Source: Plasmopara viticola
Lineage: Eukaryota; Oomycota; Peronosporomycetes; Peronosporales; Peronosporaceae
Assembly: GCA_001695595.3 (NCBI GenBank)
Contig: MBPM02000005.1
Coordinates: 1,612,001-1,676,000 of the forward strand
DNA: 64,000 bases
Reading direction: 5' to 3'
Both the position numbers and the translations under genes were made by a program. The notes under the pieces were generated by a model. It did not search any database. It saw only the letters and a list, made by a program, of their open reading frames with translations, and was not told the DNA's origin. Of the stretch, positions 1-10,227 are shown piece by piece; position 1 is the stretch's first letter, and the number at the start of each line of letters is the position of its first letter.

Positions 1-775
1 GGGATTGCTCATGTTGATGATGCAACAGTCTTTGCTTTTGTCTAAAGTCTGGATAAAATCGATTCAGTGTACTTTGCTTCAAAAGATTTGGCCAGTTTCA
101 TGAGTTGATCATTCGTCGTTCTAGACAATTCAACAAATCTTTCTTCGCTCATGGTGCTTTATTTTTTCGGCAAGGATAACATAATCAACATCAATACAAT
201 TGCATAAACTTTTGCTCCCGATATTTCTGCTTTCGAACACTCCGTCGAACTAGCTCCTGCTGAGACGCTCTTCCGTGATAAGAAATGAAAATACTTCCAA
301 GATTCGACCACCAACATCGGTCAGTGTGCCGGGCAAACCCAATTTAATCTTTCGACCATCTCTTCGCAGGTCGTTTTAGTAATTTGGGAAGAAGCTGTTA
401 TTGAGCTGTTAATCAAGCTTCAAATTCTAAATGGTGGATCCGATTCGGTCACTTCGACTGCAGCCTGTACTATTGACCAATAGCTATCCAAGGCCGGAGC
501 ATGGCGATTCATTGATAGTGTTCAAGTTGTTGTCGACGGAACTACCGTTTAATAAAACGAATTAGGTTCCTGATAATGTGGATACGACGTTTTCGTCTTT
601 GACTGAAACGGTTTACATCATGTATGTCGAGCATGGGGCAACTACCAATTTCGTATTGGATGAACATTCTACTTCAACGAATCAAGGTCGAGCAAAGCAG
701 CGCAATCGCTTGATAAATTGGTCACTTCGTCGTTAATGACAGCTATTAAAATCGTTTGTAGTCAAAGCGACATTT
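1..775 (+). pseudogene. Viral major-capsid-like fragment, copy 1 (N-terminal part)
   Basis: The window opens inside a degraded copy of a protein that occurs twice more, at 5.3-6.9 kb (same strand) and 43-44.5 kb (opposite strand). Nucleotide similarity to the 5.3 kb copy starts at base 1 (TTGATGATGCAACAGTC against TTAATTATGCAATAGTC) and runs to about 770. Readable pieces include EEAVIELLIKLQILNGG, then WRFIDSVQVVVDGTTV and SSKAAQSLDKLVTSS, in changing frames with several stops. The capsid assignment rests on the more complete copies, whose C-terminal portion looks like PLV or adintovirus major capsid proteins. The reading breaks near 770 and is followed by an unrelated nuclease-like reading, so this copy has lost its C-terminal half. 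The family call is an inference; the repeat relationship is seen directly. Confidence 0.55.
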
Positions 776-799
776 GTAATGTTTTATTAACTGAAACAT

Positions 800-1290
800 T
801 GCATGAGTGGGCATCAATCTAATTTTAGCGTTGGGATAAAGGAAAAGGAACAGACGAATTTAAAATCTATCCATACTTCCAAAAGTATGGTCTGTACGAT
901 TTAAATATCATATTGGTCAAGCAGTATGAGGTTGCCGATAGACATCAGCTGCATGCTTACGAAACTTTATGGATCTGCAAATCCAAGAGAACTTGTGTGT
1001 ATGAGGTACCTCCGCCTGGACTACTGAAAAGGGAAAAACAGAGAAAGAGTACAAATAGGTATTAGAAAACTGATAGGAAAGCACTTAATGAGAAGTGCAA
1101 GCAATACAACAAAGTGAATAAAGATAGGCTTGTCTATAAACTACGTGTGAATGCGGTGGTCACTACCAATATGGAGGCAGAACGTATCACTTTGAATCTC
1201 AGATACGCTCCAGATAGGCAGAATCTCAGTAGATCCGGCATCAGCTCTAATTTTCTTTGTCTTTGCGTATGACAGAAGTATATCATTTGT
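800..1290 (+). pseudogene. GIY-YIG-type nuclease-like fragment
   Basis: An open stretch from about 845 encodes FKIYPYFQKYGLYDLNIILV, then KQYEVADRHQLHAYETLWI and a Cys-containing segment, followed by a lysine-rich tail (ALNEKCKQYNKVNKDRL). The pattern of an aromatic residue, KYG, a hydrophobic strand, a spaced glutamate (YE) and WI resembles the second half of viral GIY-YIG endonucleases, whose catalytic Glu lies in the E..WI motif. The N-terminal GIY and YIG strands are not visible. One stop lies in the tail. The same tail occurs on the minus strand beside other helicase copies, at about 17.25, 35.7 and 56.4-56.6 kb, always facing the helicase. A homing-type or virus-encoded nuclease is the likeliest identity. 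Confidence 0.4.
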
Positions 1291-1299
1291 AATCACAGA

Positions 1300-2660
1300 T
1301 TACCGATACCTTCGGCATCATTTCTCTATTTGGTGTACTGTGATAGATGTATTTCAAAGATTTGGCGCGAAATGACCGGATATCGGAACTTCAAACGCTT
1401 GCCACTATCAACAATATTCTTCGATTCGGTTTTATTTCTTTATCTTCAACAGTCCACTAAATATATTGGGAGACATAATTTGGGACTTTTCACTCGTTTC
1501 ACCCCATTTAAAGTATTACAATACCACTCAGACTTCGATACTTCGTTGATTTCGTCATCTTCTTCATCGCTTAGTCTCTTATGCAAATCGAAGCGCCACT
1601 TCACCATTGCTTTGTCTTGAGTTTTCTCTTATAGTTCGTGAGAGGGAACGCTTAAGGCTTGATTCCTGTCAAATTAATACGCGCGAGGTAGTAAAAGATG
1701 TCACGACCCGCATTGAGATAAGCTAGAGTATCGAAAACTTACCAAAATATCTATTACCGACACGGCTTTCGCTGGTAACGGGACACATTATCGAAGATAA
1801 TTGACTCCAATGATTGCTCTAAAGTTGTTGCTTGGCAAGTACACATAATTTGCGTAGTCATTGACTTTATAGTTTCGAAACCCTTGCGTTCAATCTGCGT
1901 GCGATCGTCGGTGATGTAAATATATATATATGATTGTTCATAAAGCGATCGTTTGAGTCAAAACCTTCGTCCAGTCGAATACGGTTTGACCGAGCAGTGG
2001 TACGCTCCATTCACGGACACACAAGACTACTTTGAGGGCAAATGACAAAACGATGCAAGACATCAAGTGCAGAATTCTTACCAAACCCATGCGTTTCTTT
2101 TATGTGTGGAACTATCTTTGTCTCCACATGGTTTCTGAATAAGACGAGCGAAGTACTTCTTAAGGAACTGATATACAGCATCATTACTATCAGATAACAC
2201 ATATTGGTTATGGTTGAGCCACACATCAACTCGATCTTGATTGATCACATACTCAGGATCATATACATGAGAAACTCCTTCACTAGATTGGATACATGAA
2301 AATCGTTCGGATGAAAAAACAGATTTATAATTTTACCAAATGTGTCACAGCTTCGAGAATGACACTCATCTTGAGGTGGGCGACTACTGGCTCAAACTCC
2401 GGACTATATTTGTAAGAATTAGCCATTTAAATGACTTTTGCAACTGAACTGAACCCAATTGTATCCACGTCTTTCCCCCCAAAACGGAGTTTTGTAGTAT
2501 TCTTTCCATACCACATTGGCAAGCCGTTGTTATCCGTTCGCACAAGGATTGTCGAATTAGCAACGCGAGTTTGGATACACCAATAGTGACATTGCGCAGC
2601 GATGACAAATCGTACAGATCAATCTTGTTGCACTTGCGAGTTAGATCCTTGTCCCGCATA
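1300..2660 (-). pseudogene. Viral replicative helicase-like pseudogene, copy H1
   Basis: Read on the minus strand, this has the same pieces as four other copies in the window: DLYDLSSLRNVTIGVSKLALL near 2.6 kb, VWLNH.QYVLSDSNDAVYQF near 2.2 kb, ITDDRTQIERKG near 1.9 kb and FDTLAYLNAGRDIFYYLAR near 1.7 kb. Together the copies look like a primase-associated helicase of the DUF5906/D5-like kind: a Walker A region, a basic ITDD..RI..KG segment, an N.VI.TNN motif and DRRY. This copy is full of frame changes and stops. Its 5' end is cut by a small inverted repeat at 2668-2714 and then by the CRN pseudogene. It converges with the GIY-YIG-like fragment, as in the 33.6-35.8 kb copy. Function is inferred from the composite of several damaged copies. 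Confidence 0.5.
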
Positions 2661-2667
2661 TAACTAC

Positions 2668-2714
2668 CCCTAGACACCCTTAGAGACAGCGATGATGTAC
2701 TAGGGTGTCTAGGG
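2668..2714. repeat. Short inverted repeat, relic of the TA-flanked transposon family
   Basis: The arms CCCTAGACACCC (2668-2679) and GGGTGTCTAGGG (2703-2714) are perfect 12-bp inverted repeats around a 23-bp centre containing GCGATGATGTAC. The arms match the ends of the 884-bp transposon at 46562-47445, and the centre sequence also occurs beside that element. TA dinucleotides lie just outside the arms. It looks like a deleted or miniature member of that family, sitting between the helicase and CRN pseudogenes. Confidence 0.6.
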
Positions 2715-2800
2715 ATACGCTCGATGATCTTATATGCGAAGGAAGAGCGGACAGCGGGGACGATGGAACGAAACCAATGACTTGTAATTAACTAATAATT

Positions 2801-4202
2801 TTATTCGACTGCTGGCGTCATAGAAAGATAACTTCTCCAGCTCTCTTCGTTTTCGTCACTTTTCCAGCGCAAACAGAACCAAAATGTCTCTGGCTCCTCC
2901 ACATGAACAAATGTCTTCATCATGAGCGGGTCGTCCGTCTGTGTTGCTCCTTCTTTCAAATGACTGAAAACACGGTCTTTGCACTGCGCATCCAACACCT
3001 TCACAAAGACCTCGACCTAGTAATGCAAAAACAAAAGCAAAGTTGCCACCACACAACACCACTTCATACGTACTTTGTATGTGTTGCCGATCGATCGATA
3101 CTGCTCCACAGCTCCAGGGATCATACTGACGATGGGAATCTGGTAGCTTAGACCGTCGTAAAACCCATGCATCTCGCGAGAGAGCGCCAGCCGATTGTTC
3201 GTGTCACGGTTGTACTTACCGTATTCTCGTTTGTCGTCTTTGCATTTCTTATTTGACACCAAGTGACAGCTCTCCGCCTTGCCGTATGGCAGAAAATATT
3301 GCTCATGCTCGATCCATTGACAGCGAAACTCATCATTCGAGGCATCGACGATTGTTACATCAGTCGATGCCAACAAAATGGATGTATATCGTATCTTGCG
3401 GAGAATCTGATTCTTGTGCGTCATAATGAACGAAGTAGATGCGCTGTAACTGAATTGGCGCGACATCGACTTGTGCAATATTTGTAACCACCTCTTGGTG
3501 ATATAGCGGAGAACCCAGTGTAATCGGTTCTTCCTGTAGAGCGTTATCGAATTGCAGAGCATCACGTTCTACGAACGAATCATACTTAGTCACCACAAGC
3601 ATTAATGACAAATTGAACATACCTGTCTTGAAGAGAACATGAACGCACAAAGTCTCATCTTCATACCAGAGTGCGCTATCCTTGTCACCAGTGCGACGGG
3701 AAGGATCGTAGTATCCAATGTATGATCCAGCCAATCGATACAATTGGCAGCGAACTCCTTTCGTGTTGAGAGCATTCGCAATCGACCCACGAACCAGCCA
3801 TAAGCCACTTTGCCGCCTCGCAACGCCTGTCACAGCTTATGGGAGTTCGACCAAGATGTGAATTTCTTTGTCTCCAGGCTGAAACTCCTTGTTGAAATAC
3901 TCATCGTCATCAAGCTTCCACGACGGCCGCATCTTCCTAAACGTCAAGTCAATCTTCTCTCCTGACAACAAGTCATCCAGACTATCGTCGTCCTTTAACC
4001 ACGCGCCGTCCTTGTAGGCCAAGTAAAGCGTCAATGCGCTTGGGGCGAATTTGTATAGATGATTGTATTTTTGCTTGTAAAAGATAGCCTCCTGTAGCGC
4101 TTCCACTTCCGCATCGTGCTCAATCTCGACGGAAAATACAGTTCCTTTACCATACACACCACACCGCAGCTTGACCTTTTCGCTTTCCTTCTCCTCGACC
4201 AT
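2801..4202 (-). pseudogene. Crinkler (CRN)-type effector pseudogene with HNH-like C-terminus
   Basis: CRN proteins are modular oomycete proteins with a ubiquitin-like header and variable C-terminal enzyme-like domains that act in host nuclei. The header starts at MVEEKESEKVKLRCGVYGKG (ATG at 4202) and carries the variant LTLYLAYKDGAWLKDDD where classical CRNs have LQLFLAK, and it ends with HILVELP. An in-frame TAA at 3837-3839 follows, and the same frame then continues as AVTGVARRQSGLWLV to about 3400, where there is a frame change. The C-terminal part has ESCHLVSNKKC then NRLALSREMHGFYDGL, the layout of an HNH nuclease (aHlv..N.laLs.e.H..fDg). A 57-bp GT-AG intron (3073-3017) restores the frame to VEVFVKVLDAQCKD. 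An upstream in-frame extension reaches 4271. The stop plus frameshift make this a pseudogene. Confidence 0.8.
3017..3073 (-). other. 57-bp intron in the CRN pseudogene
   Basis: On the minus strand the intron starts GTACGTATG and ends TTGCATTACTAG. Removing it joins NTYK to VEVFVKVLDAQCKD and bypasses the frame change that otherwise ends the HNH reading frame. The length and splice sites match those of the intact Ulp1 and thioesterase genes in this window. Confidence 0.75.
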
Positions 4203-4271
4203 GTTTCTTCTCAGAAAGTTCGCGACTGAGGGAAACAAGAGGATAGGCATCAAATTCGATACCCTCCTCAA

Positions 4272-4915
4272 GTAGATGATGGTATTAATGTAATTGAATC
4301 GCCCCTCTCGCGGTGTACCACTGAAACTTCATGATATAGTACTTTGGCTTGGATTATCATATAATAATACATCTTTGACTGAGCAAAACCAGCAAAATAT
4401 AACAAGAATAGAAACCAACAAATACTGGAGGCATATGAGTTACCTGGTCACCATGAGTCACCACCACCCACTGGATGTCAGCCGACTACAGCAAATATTC
4501 CCGTGAAGTCGAAATTTAAAATCCACGGTTTGGACACTGTGGGCAGTATAGTGTTCTGTGGCTCTACTATCTACAACACGATCAGTATGATAAGCTCTCA
4601 CAGATTTTCAACGATCAATCTCTTCAATATACACAGCAATGGATGTTGCATATATCAAAACGCACGATTTAGGACCAATTCGCATCGATGAATACTACCA
4701 CTCGTTGCCGATTCGCAAACCGGAGGCAGAAGTCAAACTTACGACACAATTGGTAAGATCCCATCACTAGTTACAGATCTCCAGTCAAGGTGTATTTTGT
4801 GCGAATATTAAGTCTTGCGCTGTTGCGCGCTAGGTGTCAGTAAGACCATGAGTTTAATGATGTCACACTCTGAAGCGTTCAGCGGAAATCACATTATCGG
4901 ACTATCGTTCGAGTG
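4272..4915. other. No recognisable gene
   Basis: Short readings exist on the plus strand, for example MDVAYIKTHDLGPIRIDEYY near 4.64 kb, but none matches a family I know and none extends. A CACCATGAGTCACC cluster lies at about 4450, similar to the motif in the viral terminal repeats, so part of this stretch may be viral. Confidence 0.3.
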
Positions 4916-4919
4916 TAGC

Positions 4920-5235
4920 TGTCGACGTCGATTTGGAGGGAGTCACCACTGAGTCATTACTATGGTGACTCATCAGCGTATTCTATCTCGATGTCTATTC
5001 CTCCTTTAAGCTATTCAAGAAGTATCTCTATTTACTTGAGTCACCTTAGTCTTCACACTTTATCAATATCCAATAAAAATACTTATAAGAAGATATAATA
5101 TGATAGAGACATAAATGACCTAGTAGTGACTAAAAAGAAGTGGGAAAAAATTGCAAGCAGTGGTGACTCGTGACTCATGGTGACTCTTATATCAGGATTA
5201 TCTCTTTGGAACTACACGAATGTTTGGTAATCCTC
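4920..5235 (-). repeat. Viral terminal-repeat-like segment T1
   Basis: This segment matches 44.58-44.83 kb directly, and 14.74-15.0, 53.93-54.18 and 58.19-58.40 kb in reverse complement. Shared landmarks are a GAGTCACC/GGTGACTC cluster, the phrase CTTCACACTTTATCAATA, TATGATAGAGACATA, and GTGACTAAAAAGAAGTGGGA. It carries at least six GGTGACTC or GAGTCACC cores, some as TGACTCA. It lies just upstream of a capsid-like pseudogene. A terminal repeat of the endogenous virus is the simplest reading. Confidence 0.55.
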
Positions 5236-5292
5236 AAGGATCGAAGTAAGCCTTATCTCTTCTTGTGACTGCCCTCAAGTGTTGGCCGCCGA

Positions 5293-6865
5293 TCATGGGA
5301 TTGCCCATGTTAATTATGCAATAGTCTTTGTTTTTGTCTTACGTCTGTATAAAATCGGTTCAGTGTACTTTTACTAGAAGATTTGGCCAGTTTCATGAGT
5401 TGATCATTTCGTCGTTCTAGACAATCAAATGATTAATTTTTCGCTCATGGTGCTTTATTTTTTCAGCAAGGATAATATAATCAACATCATTATAATCGCA
5501 TGAACTATGTCGTTTGCTTTCGATATTTCTACTTTCGAACACTCAATCAAACCAGCTTCTGCTGAGACGCTCTTACGTGATATAAATGGGCATATATCCA
5601 AGATTTGACCAGCAACGTCGGTCAGTATGCCGAGCAAATCCAATTTATTTTTTCGACCATCTCTTCGAAGGCCGATGTTGTAATTGGGGAAGAAGCTATC
5701 ATTGAGCTTTCAATCAAGCTTCAAATTTTAAATGGCGGATTCGACTCGGTCACTTCGACTACAGCCTATGCTATCGACCAATTGATATATAAGGCTGGAA
5801 CATGGCGATTTATTGATAGTTTTAAGTTGTTATCGACGGAACTAAAGTTCAAACGAGTAGGTTCGTGAGAATGCGGATACGACGATTTAGGCTTTGACTG
5901 AAACGGCTTACAACACGTATGTCGAGCATGGGGCAACTAGCAACTTTGTACTGGATAAATACTCTACTTTAACGATTCAAGGGTCGAGCAAAGCAGCGCA
6001 ATCGCTCGATAACTTGGTCACTCCGTCGTTTATGACAGCTACTAATAATTTAAAAAAGTTGGATTGGCTAACACCTGATCAAACAGGAGAGCCGCTAAAC
6101 GATTGCACTTTACCGCTCTTGACCAGCAAAGTTCGATATTTGTATTCAATGTCATGGGAGGCAGCGCAAATTTTCAAGTCGTATCGAAGCATCAGGTCCA
6201 TGTACCTCTTGCTGGTTCTGTTGCTGCTGGTTCACCATTCTACGTCGCGCAGTATCTGGCTTGTATTAAGTTGCGAGATTTCTTTGACTACTTCAAAGTA
6301 TGCCCAATGCAGAAGGATACGCGCGGTTTCGATTACCTTAATTACAACAGCTCATCTACCAGTGTACTCACGACGGGTGTTGCTGTTGTTGCGCCTGCTA
6401 CTATTGCAACTTTAAGCCTTAACATGGACTTCGCAAACGCTTACCCAGTCCTGTAAATTGAAGCAGTGATGTAACCACTACTTCTTTTGCTGGCGGTCTT
6501 GCGATCCCTGCATCTGCAGTCACTCTTACAATGACAGCTGAAATCAATGGTACTTTGATTGCTGGAACCGATTTCACTCCATCAAAATCATTTCGCGTCT
6601 TCTTGTTTTTTCGTATTTGCCTAACCCAAGTGCCTACCATGCACTTGCTTAAAAGAAAACGTTCCGTTCCTTCGAGCGAGTTTCGATTAAATTTACTGTT
6701 GTCTTAGGCGCTTCCTTCTCTTGGACTGTGAGTAATGACATTGCTAATCCAGAGCGTTTGATCATACACATATGGAACAATCTTTTGTTGCCGTTACTAG
6801 CTCACTCATAATGCTGTCACCGATGGGAAAAACCATGGCGCGCCATCCTACTGCCAAGTGCAGCT
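5293..6865 (+). pseudogene. Viral major-capsid-like pseudogene, copy 2 (longest in this orientation)
   Basis: The reading runs through three frames: DISTFEHSIKPASAETLLRD near 5.52 kb; EEAIIELSIKLQILNGGFDS then TTAYAIDQLIYKAGTWRFI at 5.69-5.82 kb; LTETAYNTYVEHGATSNFVL at 5.9 kb; SSIFVFNVMGGSANFQVVSK at 6.13 kb; and SDVTTTSFAGGLAIPASAV at 6.47 kb. It ends with GASFSWTVSNDIANPERLI and a WNN motif near 6.70-6.80 kb. The order and content, rich in beta-strand-like segments, and the C-terminal motifs seen in the 43 kb copy resemble double jelly-roll major capsid proteins of polinton-like viruses and adintoviruses. At least three frameshifts and several stops are present. It sits next to a terminal-repeat-like segment, as does the 43 kb copy. 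The family call is by pattern only. Confidence 0.5.
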
Positions 6866-7684
6866 AAGATGCCAGCGCAATAACGTCCGCTACTCATGCA
6901 TGCCTGACGGAGCTACGTTAAGACTGCAGCTTTGCTATCAAAAATTTCAGAACAAAGTGCGCACTTTACTCAAGAAAACGGACGCGAGTCAGCAGCAGGA
7001 GCTAACAGCCAAAGCCCCAAGCCGTGTCGTTGCCACATCCAGTATAGAATTTGCAATCGCTCTTCAGAACAAAGAAAAAAGTCTCGATCAGTCTGATTAC
7101 GCGGCAATGCATCTTAAGTCCGAGTGGATGGATAATTGCACGATGACTTAGAATTGGACAAGGCTTCAGCAGGATACGCGACAATATCTGTCAGAAAGCG
7201 ATGTCGAGACTGACAGGCTACTGAAACGTCAGCATGGGTTTGTGAATGTTATGAAGCCAACGTGGTTGTTGTCCTCCATTGAGCAACGTTGTGCTACGAT
7301 AGCGAGATCGTTAATGTCGCAGAGCTCACATCGATTCCAGCCGAGTCTACTTCAGAAATTTCTTGACGTGAGGCTCGCAAAGTTAATTTTGTTCTTTATT
7401 CTCGTGCTGGTACGGACGTGAGTCTACGAGGCAGACCTCCATCGTCAGTTTATAGACACGTTTGCAAGTTCCTTACAAAAATGAGAACGAAATGTTTGAC
7501 AGAACTTGAGCAAGTGACGCACACCTTTGAGAGCTTACGTTTGGACATGGTCATGCCAGTAGCTCGATGTCTTGGGTGGCTGCTGACAAAGACATGGAGT
7601 CGGCGTAAAGTCTCTGCATCGATCGCGTCGTGTGATGTATCAACCCTCCAGCCAATCAGAAGCCGTTTGAACCAATCAATTTAA
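6858..7684 (+). pseudogene. Unrecognised coding-like region
   Basis: A reading of about 97 codons (6858-7151) is rich in Gln, Lys and Ala (RTLLKKTDASQQQELTAK), which suggests a helical or coiled-coil protein. It is followed in the same direction by LQQDTRQYLSESDVETDRLL and HGFVNVMKPTWLLSSIEQRC up to a stop near 7420, and then an 88-codon reading to 7684 in another frame. Base composition is less AT-rich than the surrounding viral DNA. No domain is recognised. It may be a decayed host gene into which the capsid fragment was inserted. Confidence 0.3.
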
Positions 7685-7689
7685 TTTAT

Positions 7690-8590
7690 ATTTGTGGAGG
7701 GTGGTGGCCTGCGTATCAAATTCCCAACATAAACATAATTGATCGTTTGGTAATGGCCATGTAGACTTCTTGTGAATGATAGGCTGCAATAGTTGGCAGA
7801 TACAAAGACGATGAGCCATGGCATGTTATGCGCTTGTACCGAATAAAAAAAAACAGAGCTAAGTGATAAAATGTGCGTTTATTGAAAGAAAATAAACGAG
7901 ATTATACTGATGCGATAAAAAGCAAGACTTTTCTGTCGAAATGTTGAGGAAGAAAATCTAAAAGTAAGCTTTCGAAATGACGCGACGGCTGAAATGGCTA
8001 AATATATTATTAGGAGAAGTACAGAAGTCGCTTCGCGGCCATTGACATCGCGAACAGGGGAAGTGAAAAAAATGGTCACTCGTGCTGGGCATGCACCAAA
8101 ACGCAAACAATTGTTTTAGCGTAAGACACGATTAACAGCCTCAACTGCGTAGGAAGGGTAAATGGTGTGGTACACCCAACTTGAACGGTTGGGTGTGCCA
8201 CACAATTTCTCCTCGTCGAATAGCACTAAGTAGCGCCATGCTCTTAAGATAACGAATCATGCGGTAAGTGTGTCATAAAGGAGGTGCAGTCTTTTGTTCT
8301 TCATGAAAAAAAGAGAAAGAACCTACCTCGGTGACCTGTTGTGCGTCTGGGTACAAACCATGCAGCGGCACGTCAGGAGCGCAGTGCAATTTTTCTACAA
8401 AATCGTTGAGGTAGTGTAGCGACAGGTGAAATGGTGTAGGTGCAATTGTTTCAAATGACCGCGAGATGTGCGGAGTTACTTTATTGATTATCGAAGGTAA
8501 TCAATCGAAGGTAATCAATTAAGTGAGACACGATTAACAGCCTCAAATGCGTGGGACTATCTTGAACCTTTAACGAGATGAACAACGTCA
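7690..8590. other. Intergenic stretch with hairpin and direct repeats
   Basis: No convincing gene is seen. A phrase GACACGATTAACAGCCTCAA occurs at about 8126 and again at about 8525, in direct orientation some 400 bp apart, each followed by TGCGT. A strong hairpin lies between them. Confidence 0.4.
8165..8203. repeat. Near-perfect hairpin
   Basis: The arms GTGTGGTACACCCAAC and GTTGGGTGTGCCACAC (16 bp, one mismatch) flank a 7-bp loop TTGAACG. It could be a transposon end or miniature element remnant; the flanking direct repeats at 8126 and 8525 fit an insertion-related structure. Confidence 0.6.
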
Positions 8591-8599
8591 ACGACAAAC

Positions 8600-9122
8600 A
8601 CGATTACTGTAGTTGGAGACAAGTGGTCGAACCAAGTATTTCTATCCTTGTCGTGTCAGGTATATCCAATACGCACAGCGGCAATATTTGCGTATCGAAT
8701 GCGCAAATTGCAATGTTATAGTGTCGACCTCGCCATGGGCGACCAAAGCGAGGTTCGTACCAAAGTAGAGAGGATACTTATCACAATTGTGACACGTTTT
8801 GTGTCACCAGCGGTTAAAGAGCTGGATGGACATGACAAATCTAGTTACGGTGCGCAAAAAGATTAAAAATGTTCGCATTGCCGTGAGACGGGCAGTTATT
8901 GTGCTTGTCCACTCCCACATCACGCTGGACCAGGCCTTGAATGCAGTGCAAGCAGACGAATTGTGTGGTGTTGTCACGTTACCGTGCTGCAAGTGGTACG
9001 GTCAACACAAGACGCTATTGGGACAAAAATTGGATCTTGTGTACGATGATGTTAGTGTTCTCTCTACTCATCGTGAAGTACGTCGGGTGTTTTTCGATGT
9101 TAAAATCGAAAAAGTTGGCTAA
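8600..9122 (+). pseudogene. Unrecognised, possibly methyltransferase-like gene, frameshifted
   Basis: One frame reads VYPIRTAAIFAYRMRKLQCY then SVDLAMGDQSEVRTKVE to a stop at 8866. An overlapping frame continues RIAVRRAVIVLVHSHITLDQ, then GVVTLPCCKWYGQHKTL and DDVSVLSTHREVRRVFFDV to a stop at 9122. The two join through a shift near 8.83-8.87 kb. The LPCC motif after a hydrophobic strand, and the H-S-H segment, recall some RNA methyltransferase-like proteins with a PCC motif, but this is weak. It looks like an old host gene rather than a viral one. A short intron is an alternative to a frameshift. Confidence 0.35.
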
Positions 9123-9345
9123 CTTTGGAGTCACTGGTTGCATGTAGCTCCGCGTGTGGGTTGGCAACGGCCTCAGTGATCCATGCGATCGTGTCGATCT
9201 TTTTCAAACCAATCTTTCCTTGTCGCCAAGAGTCGTGAAAGGTTGTATCCGTAAGGAATTTGTAGCAATTTAAGATAAAGTGCCGATAGTGACGACTGTC
9301 ATGGAACTCGCAGAGGGTAAGAATCGACATGATGGCGTTCACGAA
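9100..9345 (-). pseudogene. Unrecognised coding-like fragment
   Basis: The minus strand reads LCEFHDSRHYRHFILNCYKF then LTDTTFHDSWRQGKIGLKKI and ITEAVANPHAELHATSDSKV, an 80-codon open stretch ending at 9100 that converges with the plus-strand reading. The composition looks like real protein, but no start, upstream exon or domain is recognised. Confidence 0.3.
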
Positions 9346-9429
9346 ATTCAGTGTGAGAGTTCAGCAATGCTGCTTTGTTAAATACATAATCGATCACATT
9401 TAGATTCGAAATCGTTTACGTGGTGCAGT

Positions 9430-9792
9430 TGCATCGCATCTTGATACAAAACGTCGGAACTTGTCTTTGATCGACATTGCCGGCACGCTGGTGTACATTT
9501 TCTCTTGCAAGAAGGATATACGAATGTATACACCATTTCTTTGACTGTCAAGCAATCGTGGAGTGTCGAGAATGAAAGAGGCACACGGACCTTTGTCTTA
9601 CAGCTCGCCAAGGCCACTGTGGACGAAACAATAGCCGAAACAGTGAAGCGTCAACCGTGCGGCCAATTCATGCTCCAGTCATCCTTTGACACGAAAAAAA
9701 AAGTTCAAGACGAGGAATCGATTATTGTGTCGTTTAAAAATGACGGCTTAAGACGAAAGGTGCTGAGCGTATTTCTGCCAACGATTTGCTAG
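9430..9792 (+). pseudogene. Unrecognised coding-like fragment
   Basis: From about 9490 a reading runs LQEGYTNVYTISLTVKQSWS, then ENERGTRTFVLQLAKATVDE, to a stop at 9792. A further in-phase stretch downstream (about 9840-10020) contains EALGFAELLPLHFVLKYGYE. It may be an exon set of the same decayed host gene as 8.6-9.1 kb. No family is recognised. Confidence 0.3.
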
Positions 9793-10227
9793 ACCATCCT
9801 TAGTTTCTAAAGACGATGGATAGTAGTCGGCTATGATCACTCCAAAAGAATTAAAGCTCTCCCGAATGAAGATTGTGAAGCGTTAGGGTTTGCCGAGTTG
9901 CTTCCGTTACATTTTGTTCTAAAGTACGGCTACGAGATCTCTACACCAGTAGATATTGGACTGTATGGGAACTCAGTACTAATGCAGACGTTAAGAAGCA
10001 ATCATCTCGCTTCGTGAGATCAAAGAGATCTGTAAGGGCTACACATTTCTGCCATAGCAAACGCTTCATACCGTGATGGCCACTCTGCGGGCTCAAGGTG
10101 CGTAAGTTTCGGTGGCCATTAGTAAGTGTGGGCCATAAGTTTCTGGAGATAACCCCAGACTTTCGCTTATGTCTCAAGTACTTGAAAATTTTTGAATTTA
10201 ATTTTTCACGTAATGACCCACATTTTT

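Noticed and set aside
4203..4271. Signal peptide on the CRN at 4.2 kb from the upstream in-frame extension (LMPILLFPSVANFLRR)
   Set aside because: The hydrophobic run is short and interrupted, the extension may be leader sequence, and the paralogue at 45.15 kb keeps the text but not an open start, so I used the ATG at 4202.
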